Part shown: positions 36,133-49,831 of the stretch, piece after piece
Layout of the letters: each line of letters opens with the position of its first letter
How positions within the stretch are numbered: position 1 is the stretch's first letter
Source of the DNA: Aquanectria penicillioides
Lineage: Eukaryota; Ascomycota; Sordariomycetes; Hypocreales; Nectriaceae
Reading direction: 5' to 3'
Assembly: GCA_003415625.1 (NCBI GenBank)
Contig: PYIU01000009.1
Span: 1,612,001-1,676,000, forward strand
DNA: 64,000 nt
Made by a program: the position numbers and the translations under genes
Notes under the pieces: generated by a model
What the model was told of the DNA's origin: nothing
Databases searched by the model: none
The model's input: only the letters and a program-made list of their open reading frames with translations

Positions 36133-38077
36133 CTGACGAGCAACGAAAGAGGAGAGTCTCCGAATGACGCGTCAAGACTGGCAGTATACTTTACACTACT
36201 AGCCGGGAAACGGGTTTCAGGAGGCTATTGACCACGGGTTGGTTGGTTGGCTGGTTAGATGGTTGAGCGGATTTGTCCAGGCTAGGACAGGATGATACAG
36301 GACGGTTGACGGCAATTCAGGAGAACGGAAGGGATCCGAGGAAGGCGTTATGGGGGTTTGACGGCGGAAACACGGCCTCATCTAGACGATGGAGGAGTTT
36401 CCCCTACAGCATCGACCTGAGGCTTCTGGTATTTGGGGCACATCATCATTTTGGGATCTGGGCGTTTCTCTTTCGGAATCGGGAAGGAATGAATGAACGG
36501 GATTTTAGACCGTAAAGTTAGGTAGCTCGGCCAGACGACACAAGACGGGTTGGCATAATAGAGCTTTCGAGGTCGACTGGCCTTGAGCAATGGTCTTGTC
36601 GCAATCACCGCACCTTTCGATGTTCAAGTTTTTATCGGGCATGAATCGGAAGAGTTCATCGACAGTCGACATGTCGTACGAGAGCATGTGCCCAGGCTTT
36701 TCCTTAGCTTCGCACGACGGTAACCGTGCCTCGCTCCAAAGCTCCAAGCCCAATCCAGCCGCAACCCGCCTCGGTCTGGCGTCAATGGGACCCGACTCAG
36801 AGGCTTGTCTCCTATAGGTTACACCACGGCTGGCCAAGCTCAACGTCCCTCAGACGGGATGCCCAGCGGAAAGCCAATTGCACCATTACGCCAGGTCATT
36901 GGGTAATACCCGTGAACGAACGACGTTGGGACGATCTGGGCTGGCGATCACTCCCACGCTGTGTGCGTCCCTCCACCCCTCACCTGTCCCCTGGCCCGGG
37001 CTCAGATAGAGCTGAAGATTGTGGTTCGTTCACGCTTGTCAGTTCCTACAGTACGTCGAGTAACTATTGTAGCCCCCATCTCTTCGTTCCATCCCGGAAT
37101 CCATCCTGGAATCCATCCTGGTCGCCGAACAAAGTTGGCGTCCGCCCCTCCACCCCTGGAGCTGTCTATTTTGCCCCGAGGCCGTCCCTCCCCCTCTCTC
37201 GTGCCCCTCCGACGAAACGCGGAATAAGATGCTGCTCGGTACAAGAACTTTCCTTGCGGGTTTCGTTTCCTCTGCGCCGCCCGCAGTGGTGACCAAAAGG
37301 ATCGACAAGGAACGATAATAGAAACGAAAACGAGGCTTAGCTTCTGAGGTCAGGGGACCAACAGGAGAAAAAAAAGGAAAAAAAAAGAAAAGAGAAGACG
37401 GCCGGGACCGGGGTCGGGAAACCAGGAACCACCACACAACGACATGAAATCCAAAGACTCTCAGAGCACACCATCCGGACGTCGGCACCCCCATTGAACC
37501 CCCGGTAGCCGACGAGGGATTTTGGAGTGGCCAGGAAGCACAGCTAACACCGGCAACCGGAGGAGGCACGATGGCACGGGCTGGGTCAGGGCCAAAATAC
37601 ATTGCAGAACGGCGGTCATCCAGGTCACATCAAGCCATTTCTCTCGAGGCCTCAACGCGGGTCAGCGAATGAGGCGAGCTCAGGGCGTGGGAAACGGGAC
37701 GTGGCCGTCGATGGCGTGCTCGCAGAGTCTACCCCACAGGCTTGCCCAATGTGGCTTGGGATGGGCATCTCTCGTGGGGCGCTGCGCGACGACAGCGGAG
37801 GGAGACACGGGCGACGGGTTGCTTGGTGGTGTGCGTGCTTCTGCCACGAGATGGGAGGAGAGAGGAGAGGAGAGGGGAGCACCAAGAGACGAGGAACCAG
37901 AAAAAAGTATAAAGGGTGAATGACATGATCTGCAGACTGCAGAAGTGGTTTCAGTTTCCCCTTCCTCTCCTGCTTCCTCATCTTGCCCCTCCTCTCCTCC
38001 TCTCTGTTTTTCTGTTGATTTATAGAATCATAGACGTCTGACTGACAGTCCGTGTTCGTGTTGTACACCTCTCCACC
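36133..38077. other. Intergenic region upstream of homocysteine synthase
   Basis: No gene supported. It contains 3' sequence of the MARVEL-type gene and the promoter of homocysteine synthase. Two imperfect copies of an AATCCATCCTGG unit lie at about 37098-37122. The final 150 bases before the next ATG are CT-rich. Confidence 0.55.
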
Positions 38078-39917
<1,840 letters not shown>

Positions 39918-40452
39918 ATGACATGATAAGGATTGGATACGGGGCGTCAGTAGGACGGAGAGGAGCGACCGGCTTTGGCATGACGAATGAATACCCTCCC
40001 ACTGGGAAAACCTTTGTAGTGGAATTGAAAGCGAGTTTGTTTTCTTTTTGGCAATATTTTGGTTGATGACCCGTAACTGCTCGTGACGTGAGAGTTGAGA
40101 AGTCATGACTGACCTTTGCTGTAACCGAAACTTGTATTGGTTTAACTCTCTTCACCAAGCGTGTAAGTAAGGTTGTAACCGGTGTGGGTGGTCCAATTGA
40201 ACCCCCGCCATCAATTTCTTCTTTGGGGAATGTGGCGTTCGATGAGGCTGATGCGGCTGTTGCATCCCGCAGCTTCAGCCACGACCATGAACGACGCCGT
40301 GATTGGCCCGCTCCACATCCTGCCAGTTACCCACCCGCCGTGTGTCGCAACCTCACCACATCGCCTCAAGCTGGCCGTCACCCAACGTCACCTAGTCCTC
40401 TCGGCTCTCCGTCTCCGCTCCTCGCCCGTCACCACCGCCAACCGCGACCACA
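39918..40452. other. Intergenic region
   Basis: Holds the 3' end of homocysteine synthase and the promoter of the EMC7-like gene. Nothing else is recognised. Confidence 0.6.
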
Positions 40453-41329
40453 ATGCGACCCGCCGCCCGCGCCGACGCCCTCTTGGGCTTCCTGGCCCTC
40501 CTCCTCGTCCCGGCCGCCGTCTCCGCCGCCTCCTTGACGCTCTACCTCCCCTCCAAGCCGAACCCCTTCGGCCTGCCCCCCAACACCCACGCCACGCTGA
40601 GCGCTCTGGGCTCGCACTTCTCGGCGCCGCTCTCGTCCGCCAACACCTTCGTGTTCCATAACGTCACCCCCGGGTCATACCTCGCCGACGTCCACTGCAC
40701 GACGGACGCGTTCTTCCCGCTCCGCGTTGACATTAGCGCCGACGAGAAGGCCCCCGTGCAAGCTTGGGAGACGTACCGTGGCAATGACTGGGGAAACAAG
40801 GGCGAGGTTGTGCCCGTGAGGGAGGGAAGCGGTGGCAAGGGGCTTGAGGTTCGGGCCATTGGCAGCAAGAACTACTTCGTGGAGCGGCCCAAGTGTGAGT
40901 GTTGAACTGAAGAATGTTACATTGATGCAGTTTTTCTAACCACGGGTCTTGATTTTCATGAGGACATCTGCTAACAAGGTAGTAGTCTCGGTATTCTCTA
41001 TCCTCAAGAACCCCATGATTCTCATGGGTCTCGTTAGCATGGGCCTCTTCTTCGGCATGCCCTACCTCATGGATAACAGTACGGACCTCTACCCCCTCTC
41101 AATATCCTCTACGGGAAAACCAAGAAACTGACAATCTTACCCAGTGGATCCCGAGCTCCGCGCCGAATTCGAAGAGCACCAGAAGAAGAGCCCCGTGAAT
41201 GCCGTCATGAGCGGTGGCCAGGCCGAAAACCCCCTTGGCGGCTTCGACATGGCCGCCTACCTGGCTGGTGCGACCAAGAAGGATGCCGGCAGCGGAGGCG
41301 CCGCAAAGGGCCAGGGATCGAGGAGGTAA
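40453..41329 (+). CDS. emc7: ER membrane protein complex subunit 7 (EMC7)
   Basis: Subunit of the EMC, which inserts tail-anchored and multi-pass proteins into the ER membrane. Exons 40453-40894, 40986-41078 and 41145-41329 give 239 residues. A cleavable-looking signal peptide (LLGFLALLLVPAAVSAASL) is followed by the lumenal beta-sandwich domain with the family landmarks FVFHNVTPGSYLADVHCTT and FFPLRVDI. After it come VRAIGSKNYFVERPKFSVFS, a transmembrane segment (PMILMGLVSMGLFFGMPYLMDN) and the conserved NMDPELRAEFEEHQ. The tail is cytosolic and Gly/Ala-rich. All features are in family order. The frame is intact. Confidence 0.93.
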
Positions 41330-41798
41330 ATTGCGTCTTGTTTAGGTGCAAAACGAAAATTAATGTGACGGACGCTCTCTGGGTTGCGCGGGTTGCGAAA
41401 TGTACATGCATGCATAGGGCTGCGAACTTGATTATACGTTAGCAATGGAATAGAGATGACACGGAGCTTGACAAGCTGCATCACATCACGCAAGTCGTTG
41501 TTATCTGAAACATGTTGAAGAAGATGGAACCCCGCCCTCGAAAGGTGCAAGGAATGGACCATTTAATTGATTCTACGTTCTGGCGCGGGAGGTTCTCGTC
41601 TTCCTAGCCCAATGCCTCTTCCACCGCGCTGTGATTCCTGTCCAATAATTGAATTATTCGAAAAAATGTTACTTGTTGGCCGTGAAAACATGATAAAAAG
41701 ACTTATGACCCCAAACCCAACTCTCTCTCCTGAAGTATGTACGGTAGAGAATAGTATTGCTTCCGTTCTTGTGCTCATCGTAGCCCTTGGTCGAGAGC
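41330..41798. other. Intergenic region between convergent genes
   Basis: The 3' ends of EMC7 (plus) and the WW-domain gene (minus) face each other here. No other feature seen. Confidence 0.6.
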
Positions 41799-42835
41799 TT
41801 AGAAATCGCCACCGTCAAAGTCGGCACCATCTTCTAGAATGGGGCATTAGCAAACTGTCGCTCTGGAGTGTAGTAGAGGTGGAGGTATCAACTTACGGAA
41901 CCCTTCCTGGTACTCCTCTTGGTCGTGGTCGTTTATGGCATCTGCAATTAGAGCACCACCAATCAAACCGGCACCGACACCAAGGGCGGCACCTCCGGCC
42001 ATGCCCATTCCGCCACCGCCGGTCTTGCGACCGCCGTGCTGCTGGTTTCCGTAATAGCCCTGGGGCTGGCCGTATCCGCCGTAGCCACCACCATATCCGC
42101 CCTGGGGGCCGTACTGAGGCTGGCCGTATTGCGGCTGCTGGCCGTAGTATCCCTGCTGGGGGTAGCCCTGGGGTTGCTGCTGGTAGTACTGTTGTTGCTG
42201 AGCAGGATAGCCGTGGCCGCCGTACTGACCACCGCCGTAGTGGCCGGAGCCGCCTCCGACTGCGGCCTTGCCCTTGCCGAGGAGCTTGCCAAGCAGGCCA
42301 CCACTCTTGCCCCTCTCCCGGGGAGGAAGCTCAGTGGGATAGGCGCCCTGGCCGGGGCTGGGCGAGCCGTAGTTATTAGGGGCGGGAGGGCCACCAGAAT
42401 TGCCTCTGGCGCGGGAGTCCTCTTCGGCCTGGAGTTTGGCAGCGAGCTTGGCGTCCTCGTCCTCGTGGGAAGGACCGCCGGCGGCTCGGTTGGCGGGGTC
42501 GTCGTAGGGGTTCTTCTTGGTGTCGGTGGGCGCGGGGCTATCGCCGGGGGTGTATCCGGGAGGGGGGCCACTGGGAGCGCTCTCACCGGCGGGATAAACG
42601 GGTGCGGTGGGCTTGTCCCATTGCGACTGCTTGGTGTGAATGTTTACGTAGAACCTAATGAGGGGCACACGGCGAGATTAGCGATGCGATCCCAGGCGAT
42701 GGAGTTGTAGATAACAAGAAGAAAGCCGGCTACTAACCATTCTTTGTACTGATCATTCCATCGCGCCACCCAACCCTCGGGAACGGCGGGGGCCTTGGGA
42801 GGCGGGGGACCAGCTGGGGGAGCGAAATCGTCCAT
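41799..42835 (-). CDS. WW-domain protein with Gly/Gln/Tyr-rich low-complexity region
   Basis: Exons 42835-42738, 42654-41897 and 41833-41799 encode 296 residues. One WW domain at about residues 17-50 begins PEGWVARWNDQYKEWFYVN and ends at SQWDKP, with both signature tryptophans and the Tyr/Phe pair; it should bind proline-rich ligands. An acidic/polar linker follows, then a prion-like region of QQQQYYQQQ and repeated GGYG/QPQYG units. After these comes a glycine-rich hydrophobic segment (GMAGGAALGVGAGLIGGALIAD) resembling glycine-zipper sequences, then DHDQEEYQEGF and an acidic terminus DGADFDGGDF encoded by a 35-nt last exon. Similar WW/glycine-zipper proteins are common in filamentous fungi, but their role is not established. 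Confidence 0.85.
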
Positions 42836-42854
42836 GGATGAGGGAAATGCGACG

Positions 42855-42894
<40 letters not shown>

Positions 42895-44778
42895 TGCTAG
42901 GATGATCGAGTGCCGGTTGATGAAGACCGACGACAGGTGAGCTAGAGTCGTCGGGAAGTCCAAAGTTAGGAAACGGGCGAAGGATGCAAGAGAAGAGAAG
43001 TGTGCGATTGGGACGAGAGGATTAAAGTGTATTGAAATACTACGAGAGGGAAGGATGCCGCTGGTACCGCGACTCCGAGGTACGGTATTTAATGGGTTTG
43101 GCGAAGCGTCGTGGAATTGGGGCAGAGCTCCCTAACGGGGATTAGCACCTGAGCGTTCGCTCGCCACGGGCTCTCATTGCCTTGCACATGCCCCCGTCGA
43201 TACACATCCGCATCCGCATCCACATGTACCTACATCCATGCCTGTGGGCGAGCATCTCGACGTCCTATGGCACGGTGCACACCAACAGCGCCTGCGTACG
43301 CAACCATCCGCCGGGAACGGCGCCCCGGGACGGACTACGCAGAGAGAGAGAGTGAGAGAGAGAGGCACCTCCAATGGCGATGACGAAGAGGAGGGGAGGG
43401 ATTGGCACATGGCCGGGCTTGGCTTTGCTTGGCCCGGCCCTGGCCCTCCTCCAAAGGACACGCCAGTGCCATCAGCACGCCGTCGAGGCGCCGATCAGCG
43501 ATGGTGTCAGTGGCACGCTTGGGTAGCACAGCCCCATCACGCAGCCCACTCGCCCCTCTTTGTCCGCATGCCAAGCTCATCCAGATGCTTCTCTGGACTC
43601 GGTGACCCAACCTTACCCAGCTGGCAGCTAGTTTGGCTCCAGCAGCAACAGCTTGGATGAATAGAGGCATGTTTGCTTGTTCGTGTTGAATCCCGGGCGC
43701 CTGGCGTCATGAGTCGAGCTGGTGGACCATGGGCGAGTTGCAAGGCCTCTGATGACTCCTCAGCGCAACGCCAAGCATGTCGTTGCATGCACCAGCTGCA
43801 AATACTCCCGCAGCACTTTGCAGGAACATGAGGATTACTGGCCGCCCTGTAGGGGTCCCTTCCCGCTGGCGAGGTCGTACATGGTATGTACTGTCGGCAG
43901 GGAGGGACTCTATCAACCCCGCGATCCGGAAGAACTCGCGCCATCCGCTGCTTCAGTGTCCGTCTGATACGATACCTGCCGCATATCGCATAGCATATAC
44001 CGTAGACGAGCCCCAATACGGACTGCTGCTGTCGCGATGTTGTTCGAAAGAGGTGGGTCCAGCAAACGGGCTGCCTCTTCCTCTGTCTCAGGAATCTTTG
44101 TCGACCTTCATTTAATCAGCCTTCGGAATCCGGGAGATCCGCGTCGAAGCCACTGGCCGGTACCTACATTAGAGCGGCACTGGACCTTCATGCGCCACAC
44201 GAGCCGCGAGTACGCTGGGTGGCAATGCTGGCGATTCCACATTTTCGCTCTCGCTCCCGCTCCCCAGCTTTGCTTCTTCATCTGCCTTGTCCTTATACCT
44301 GTGTGCGTGCGTGTTCGTTCCTCCACCGTGGCGGCGCACTCCTATGAGCCTCAATGTTCAGCACAACAGGGCCCTGTTTAGGGAGGGAGTTGCGAGAATG
44401 TATGTGTGGTGGGCGACTAGTTATAAGCGTTCATCCATGGTTCCCTTCCTTGAAGTCGGAGAGGCCAAGCCCCATTGGCCCCGTGCATCGCTGTCGCTTG
44501 GCAAATGTGCTTATATCATCTTGGCATTGATAGTTTTTTCGCATGAGTCCCAACTTCGTATTGATGGTATAGTGGCCCAACCACTATACTTGCTCTCGAT
44601 TACATACATATCCTCCTTTCATAACCTGCTTATAACCTATGGCAAAACCCCCCAGATAATAATTTGCCCAATTCTTTTTTTGTTTTAAAAACCTGAACGG
44701 CAAGCAAGGGTATCTCCCACTGCAATTCATTCAAACCACGCATGCGAAGCAGCCAGGGCTCATGCAAAGGCAATTGCA
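42836..44778. other. Intergenic region upstream of the WW-domain gene
   Basis: No gene supported. Contains the promoter of the WW gene, with a GA repeat, and ends in the 3' flank of the LtrA-like gene. The part from about 44.5 to 44.7 kb is AT-richer. Confidence 0.55.
42858..42891. repeat. (GA)n tract just upstream of the WW-domain gene
   Basis: GA dinucleotide tract about 25 bases 5' of the start codon on the minus strand, where it reads (TC)n. It is therefore likely a pyrimidine tract in the 5' untranslated region or core promoter. Confidence 0.9.
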
Positions 44779-46217
44779 TTACTCGTCATTCAAGGCTTCG
44801 GCATCGCTCTCAGGGGGAGGGTGACGGTGAGTCCAAGGCTCGAACACGCCCGATGACTTTGACAGCCCTCCGATCGTTTCCCAGATCAATAGGAAAGCAA
44901 AGAGGCACATGATGACGATCATGAGCTCCAGCGCGTTGAGGTGCTCGTGCGTGACGGGCAAGACGACGAGGATGATGGAAACCACCAATCGCATCGCGAT
45001 TCTGGGGACTTGGCTCAGTATCAAACCATCCTCTCCATCAACGCGGTACAACATGCCGTAAACCCACAAGCAAAACATGCCCACACCGAGACCTCCACCC
45101 AGAAGCCAGCGCTGTCCCTCCTCGAGCTCGTGGACTCCCGCGCTGACGGCAGCAATGTGACCGCCGATCAAGAACGACGCAGACAAGGGCAGGTGCAGCA
45201 AGAAGAAGCCGAAAGCGGTCCAAGCAGATCGTCGGATAGGGTGCGTGGCCTGGATGCTACCATCGCCGCTGGCATAGATCCAGTTGAGGCTGAAGGCGAC
45301 AATCAGGGTGCAGACAGCCTTGAGGTACCCAGACGTCAGGCCAATGCCAGTCTTGTGGCCCACGATGATGCTGTACACGAACTCGCCCAGGATGATAATG
45401 AAGAAGGCGGCCATTCGGTCGACCTCGTGCGCGATATCGACGGCGGTGCTGTAAGTGAGTTTGAGCTTGTTCTTGATCCAAGGGCTAAGCGTAAGGGCCC
45501 AGGTGATTTCCTGATAAAAGATGGCAATGGTGACAACGGCAATCTTGGCCCGGAGGCTGACGCTCTCAAAGAACAGAGGGATGACAATCAACAGACCGAT
45601 GAACATGAAGCCAGCCATGATACGAGCCTGGACGCGGTGCTGGTACGCAGCAATGGACGTGACGAGAAAAGTGCACATGGTGGTGAACCTGGCGATGACG
45701 TATGCGCCAACTGTAGTCCGGAGGGCGTGGATATCTTCGTCGGCCTCATTGGCGTTGTTGGCGTACAGGACCAGCAGGGCCATGACCCAGAGAATGACGA
45801 GGCGCTGCAGCAAATCATCGGTGTAATACGAGTTCATGATCTCGCGCAGGTCGGCCCAGATGTGCCATGCCGGCGCGAAAATGAGGAGGTACTTGACGAG
45901 GTGTTTGCCGTCGGGATGCTCGGCGAGCTCGTCACTGAAGTTGGCGACGATAGCAACGTCTTTGGTGAGTCGGTTAGTATCATCAAATCCCAAGCGATTA
46001 GTCCCGGGTTGGAAGAGCAATTGATCATGGGCGCCGGGGGCAAACTGGGCTGCGCAAACTTACAGAGAAGATCCAGGAACAGCTCGAAGCGACCGGCCTG
46101 GCGTTCCTCCTCGTTCTCCTTGACGAGGCGGCCCTTGTAGAACCATTGTAGCGCACGGGGCCTCTTGACGACGTAGCACGCCGCCTTGGTGTGCTCTTGA
46201 AGCTCGTTGCAGTTCAT
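44779..46217 (-). CDS. LtrA-like multi-pass membrane protein
   Basis: Matches the low-temperature-requirement A family of multi-spanning membrane proteins, whose activity is undefined. The main exon 45959-44779 joins exon 46217-46064 through a 104-nt intron containing TACTAAC. Splicing rebuilds the family core GRFELFLDLLYVAIVANFSDEL. About ten hydrophobic helices follow, with the conserved pieces APAWHIWADLREIMNSYYTDD, ANEADED, and DRMAAFFIIILGEFVYSIIVG. The C-terminus is acidic (PESDAEALNDE). The start is uncertain. I use the in-frame ATG at 46217 (444 residues), but another ATG at 46326 in a different frame opens with MATPPFTPRRLGDLALFSHL, which looks like a real N-terminus. Joining it would need an unseen intron or sequencing errors. 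Confidence 0.85.
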
Positions 46218-46326
46218 CTTGACGATACGACGCGATGCGCTTGGCCCAGCGACAACGGGAGTGTGGGAGGTGCGAGAAGAGCGCAAGGTCTCCAAGCCGG
46301 CGAGGAGTGAAGGGAGGCGTCGCCAT

Positions 46327-48279
46327 TTTGAGCTTCGACAGCAAACCGCCGAGCTAGTAACAAATTTGATGCTGTGGATGGTTGGTGTCTTTGCATTTCC
46401 ACTTGCTTTAGCTCGGGTGTCCAGCTTCAGCTACCCCGGCACTGGTGGCTGGCTGACTGGACCATTACCAACCCTTGGACATCCATTATGTCTATACGAG
46501 TAAGCGAGAAGGGAAAATCCCATATCTACCATTCTGGCCAATCCGTTGCAGATCTAGGCGATTTGAGACGCACTCGTCCAGCCCTGTAGCCCACTTGAGA
46601 TTAGGTTAGTCTCCTGGAGAGATCCACGGGGGGGCCACCCATCACCAGCCTCAACGGCCGGATGACGTAGGGAACCCTTGACCGACTCCTCCATCGGCGA
46701 TTTCCCATCGCTCTACGACGTGGATATGCATGAGCAAGCGTCGATGAAGAAATCATGCTTAACATGTAAGTTTTTTTTTTTTTTTTTTTTTTTTTTTCCT
46801 TCCTTCCGCCTGCTGTTCATTGTCCCTTCCCCTTCTCTGTATCCTTGCTCTTCGAATCCTAGACCATCCATCATCTCCCGGGTGCCCACCGAGGCGGCCG
46901 CCGTGTCTCCGCCGAGTGACAGGACAAATGGGGTCGTTGGTGGCGGGCCCCTCTCCCTCTCGCTATTATCTGACTAGCCCGGCATTTACGCTTTTGGCCG
47001 TCAGTCGTCCTCCGTCGAGTCAGCATTATCAAGGCTCGTTTTCCTACTACCGAGCCCACTGGTTTGATGCTGGATGGTCGCCCATGATGATGCTTTTTAG
47101 CCTTTTGCGAAAGCTACTACGTAGTGTTGTTGTCCGGGAGCCGGGTGCCGCTCAACGTGTGTATACATGTATGAGAGTGTATTGCGTATAGGTGGCCCAA
47201 AAGCGGATCAAGAGCCGAAAGCCCGATCAGTAATGGACTGAGTCAGTGCGGAGGTAGACCCGTTTCCTGTGCGACGCTAGTTCGGTCTCTCTCATTTATT
47301 ATAAGTCAGTAGAATGTGCATGTTTCCCAACCAGCATATATTGTTTTGAGATATCCATAGTGGAATTGAAACCCCTCAATTCAAGAAAATCACCCTATCG
47401 TGTCAAGATAGTAAAAACACCCACATGAACTGAACCCCCTCTCATAGCCACACTCGTGCCCCAAATATTCCCTGTTGAGCCTCAAGTTGCCAGGTTGTGG
47501 CTGTGCGCTTCTGGCCCTGTACGACGAGATGGGGAATTGAGAAAATGGGCAAGATATTATAATTATCGCAAGGGCAGCCCTTTGGCTCTGGGACGCACCC
47601 ATGCGTGGGGTAATCCTGACGTGACGTTCGGAGGCTGGGGTGACATACATGCGCGTACCTACATAATATCCCGCGATTCTACTACCTTGATATTATCCGC
47701 GAAGCCTCGAAGAACCTAGAGACAAACATCATTGGCTACAGAGCGGAATAGAACTACGCGATCAACAACGGCTCAAAGAGCACCGACCTCAAAAGCTACA
47801 CCGACTCGGAATGCGTGCTTTTTTTTTTTTTTTTTTTTTTTTGGCATCCTACAAATATGGGGAAACATGCTATTCGTTTTCACGCATCTATCTTTGTCCC
47901 GGCTGGGAAGTTGCTGTTAGCCCGACCACTCCGATTGCTCGAATCCCATAGGCTTCGGTGTCTCAATGCGGACGGATGAGGAGTCGCAGATCGCTCAGAA
48001 CAAGTCATCTGGCCCCAAGATTGCACGTGCGTAAGCATAGTGCCGAAACCCTACAACGGGCCCGCGCATCAATCGACGAAACATCGACAATTCAGTTCGA
48101 CATACCTAGTTGAAGGATCGACGTCCCTGATCGTTCCGTCCCGTGCCGTCGCATCCGACCATTCATATGGAGTTTCCTGAAGTTGGTCGACTATAAAGCC
48201 ATAAACTCCCGGGTCGCAACAATGGCTAGAAGAAAAGACAAGGCTTCAAGCAAACCCACCAGCCCAGCTCTCTACCAAA
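46327..48279. other. Intergenic region with long T-tracts
   Basis: No gene supported. It contains two long T-homopolymers (about 46770-46797 and 47819-47842) and promoter sequence for the next gene. Small open frames lack coding character. Confidence 0.55.
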
Positions 48280-48906
48280 ATGAAGGTCGCTACTCTTTTG
48301 TACTTTGCAGTCCTTGCGGCTTGCAAGCCTACCGTTTACTTGATCCGCCATGGTGAGAAGCCTGATGACGGCAACGGACTAAGCATTCAGGGTGAGGAGC
48401 GCGCCCAGTGCCTCCGAAGCGTCTTTGGTGCCAGTTCCAGCTACAATCTGGGACACATCATGGCACAAACTTATAAGACGAGTAAGCCGCTTCTGAGTTG
48501 AGGATTTCTGACACCGATTTTAACAAAAAGTTCCCAAATTTCTAGGCGGAAAGAGACAGCGTCCATACCTCACTGTGTTGCCCGTTGCTACCGATCTTGG
48601 CCTCACCGTTGACGTTTCTTGCGACCGAGATGATAGCGACTGCGTTGCTGATGTTGTAAACAACTACTCTGGGACTGGCAACATTCTGATTTGGTATGTG
48701 CTTTGGTCTGCGAAATGGACACCTGGAGGCTAACCGTACTTCCTAGCTGGGAGCATTCGCAGCTGAACAACATCGCCAAAGCTCTGGGAGCCAGTGACGT
48801 GGACAACTACCCCGATGACCGTTATGACATTATCTGGACGGATCCTTACCCCTACTCTGGGATTGCTTCTGAGACTTCTGAGAGCTGCCCGGGTCTGGAT
48901 TCTTGA
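48280..48906 (+). CDS. Small histidine-phosphatase (phosphoglycerate-mutase-like) protein
   Basis: Exons 48280-48481, 48546-48693 and 48747-48906 encode 169 residues. The first histidine motif VYLIRHGEKP is at residues 20-29 with the phosphate-binding Arg-His-Gly. The second catalytic histidine lies in NILICWEHSQLNNIAKAL. The order and spacing fit a compact branch of the histidine phosphatase superfamily common in ascomycetes. The N-terminus MKVATLLYFAVLAACKP is hydrophobic; it may be a short signal peptide or the first beta strand. The substrate cannot be read from the sequence. Cysteines (QCLR, VSCDRDDSDC, ESCPG) could form disulfides if secreted. Confidence 0.85.
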
Positions 48907-49368
48907 GGGCTAACCAGGGAGATGCTAGGGTGGATAAACACCATTATATAATGTTGTTTATGAGAATTTGATCATCCTGATATTTTTTTTTTGGTATTCT
49001 CCTGAAGAGGGAGATAAAACATTGTGCTCAGCTTTACTATCCTGAGTAAGCTGTACATATGAATTGTACCCCCAAAAGTGCCCATCCTTGCAAGTGTTCT
49101 CCGGGCTTACACAGTCACCCTCATTTCGAAATCATGAGGTCAAATAGTTTATTAGGCAGGTATCACTCAAATTAGGAGCGAAATCTCTCCAAAGGAGACG
49201 TAATTGAATACTAGGCAGCCACACCTCTCCGACATATGAGCTTCGTCAACTTACACGCCGGATGAGCCATGTCGCACCATCAGCCCACCAAGGTCTTATG
49301 AATGAAAGCAACAGATGCTCAACCAAGCGAAGTAGCTTAGAAACTACCAGCCAGTAATGGTTTGACGG
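48907..49368. other. Intergenic region
   Basis: 3' flank of the histidine-phosphatase-like gene. It is AT-richer than the first half of the window and nothing is recognised. Confidence 0.55.
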
Positions 49369-49611
49369 TCATACAAACAAGAAAACTATCTGCTCCCCTG
49401 GGGCCTTCGCTTTTTGCCCATTTTGGTCTGGAAGACTCGCCGAGCAGAAGTTGGGTTCGAACACGATCCGATACCCTATTTCTAACTCTGGAGAGTCTTT
49501 TTTTATCGCTTTGAAGGTATTTTTGCTATGTGGCATCAATGAAATCCGTACTAAAGTCTCAAGTGCAATTGCGTAGTGGTTCTCCAGAATGTCTCTTGTA
49601 GGACATGCCAT
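49369..49611 (-). CDS. Small hypothetical ORF, 80 aa
   Basis: An ATG-initiated open frame of 80 codons with plausible protein composition (contains LENHYAIALETLVRISLMPH and LEIGYRIVFEPNFCSASLPD). I do not recognise it. It lies just 3' of another minus-strand coding island (49832-50430) and might be the end of a larger broken gene or a separate small gene. No splice pair links them clearly. Confidence 0.3.
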   Translation of the reverse strand: MACPTRDILENHYAIALETLVRISLMPHSKNTFKAIKKDSPELEIGYRIVFEPNFCSASLPDQNGQKAKAPGEQIVFLFV

Positions 49612-49831
49612 GTGATGTGTTGGACAATAAACAAAGTCGGACGGCTCAGTGATATTTCCTGGACTCTAATTTACCAGAATGATCAGATAAAAAACTAGTA
49701 TAGATCTATCATTGGTCTCGTTCATCGCTATAATAGTCAACTTGGTGTAAGACAGCTTAATTGTCCACGACTGGCATCAAGCCCGTCATCATTTGTCCTT
49801 CTGCATAATTGAAGCACGTCTACTGGTATTT

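Noticed and set aside
36505..36843. Minus-strand open stretch with DELFRFMPDKNLNIERCGDCDK
   Set aside because: Looks protein-like over about 40 residues but has no splice structure, no family and no conserved start; not enough to call a gene.
44941..46140. 399-codon plus-strand frame opposite the LtrA-like gene
   Set aside because: Antisense of a multi-helix membrane protein; it lacks an independent motif, and its Asp/Gln/His-rich composition is that of reversed hydrophobic codons.
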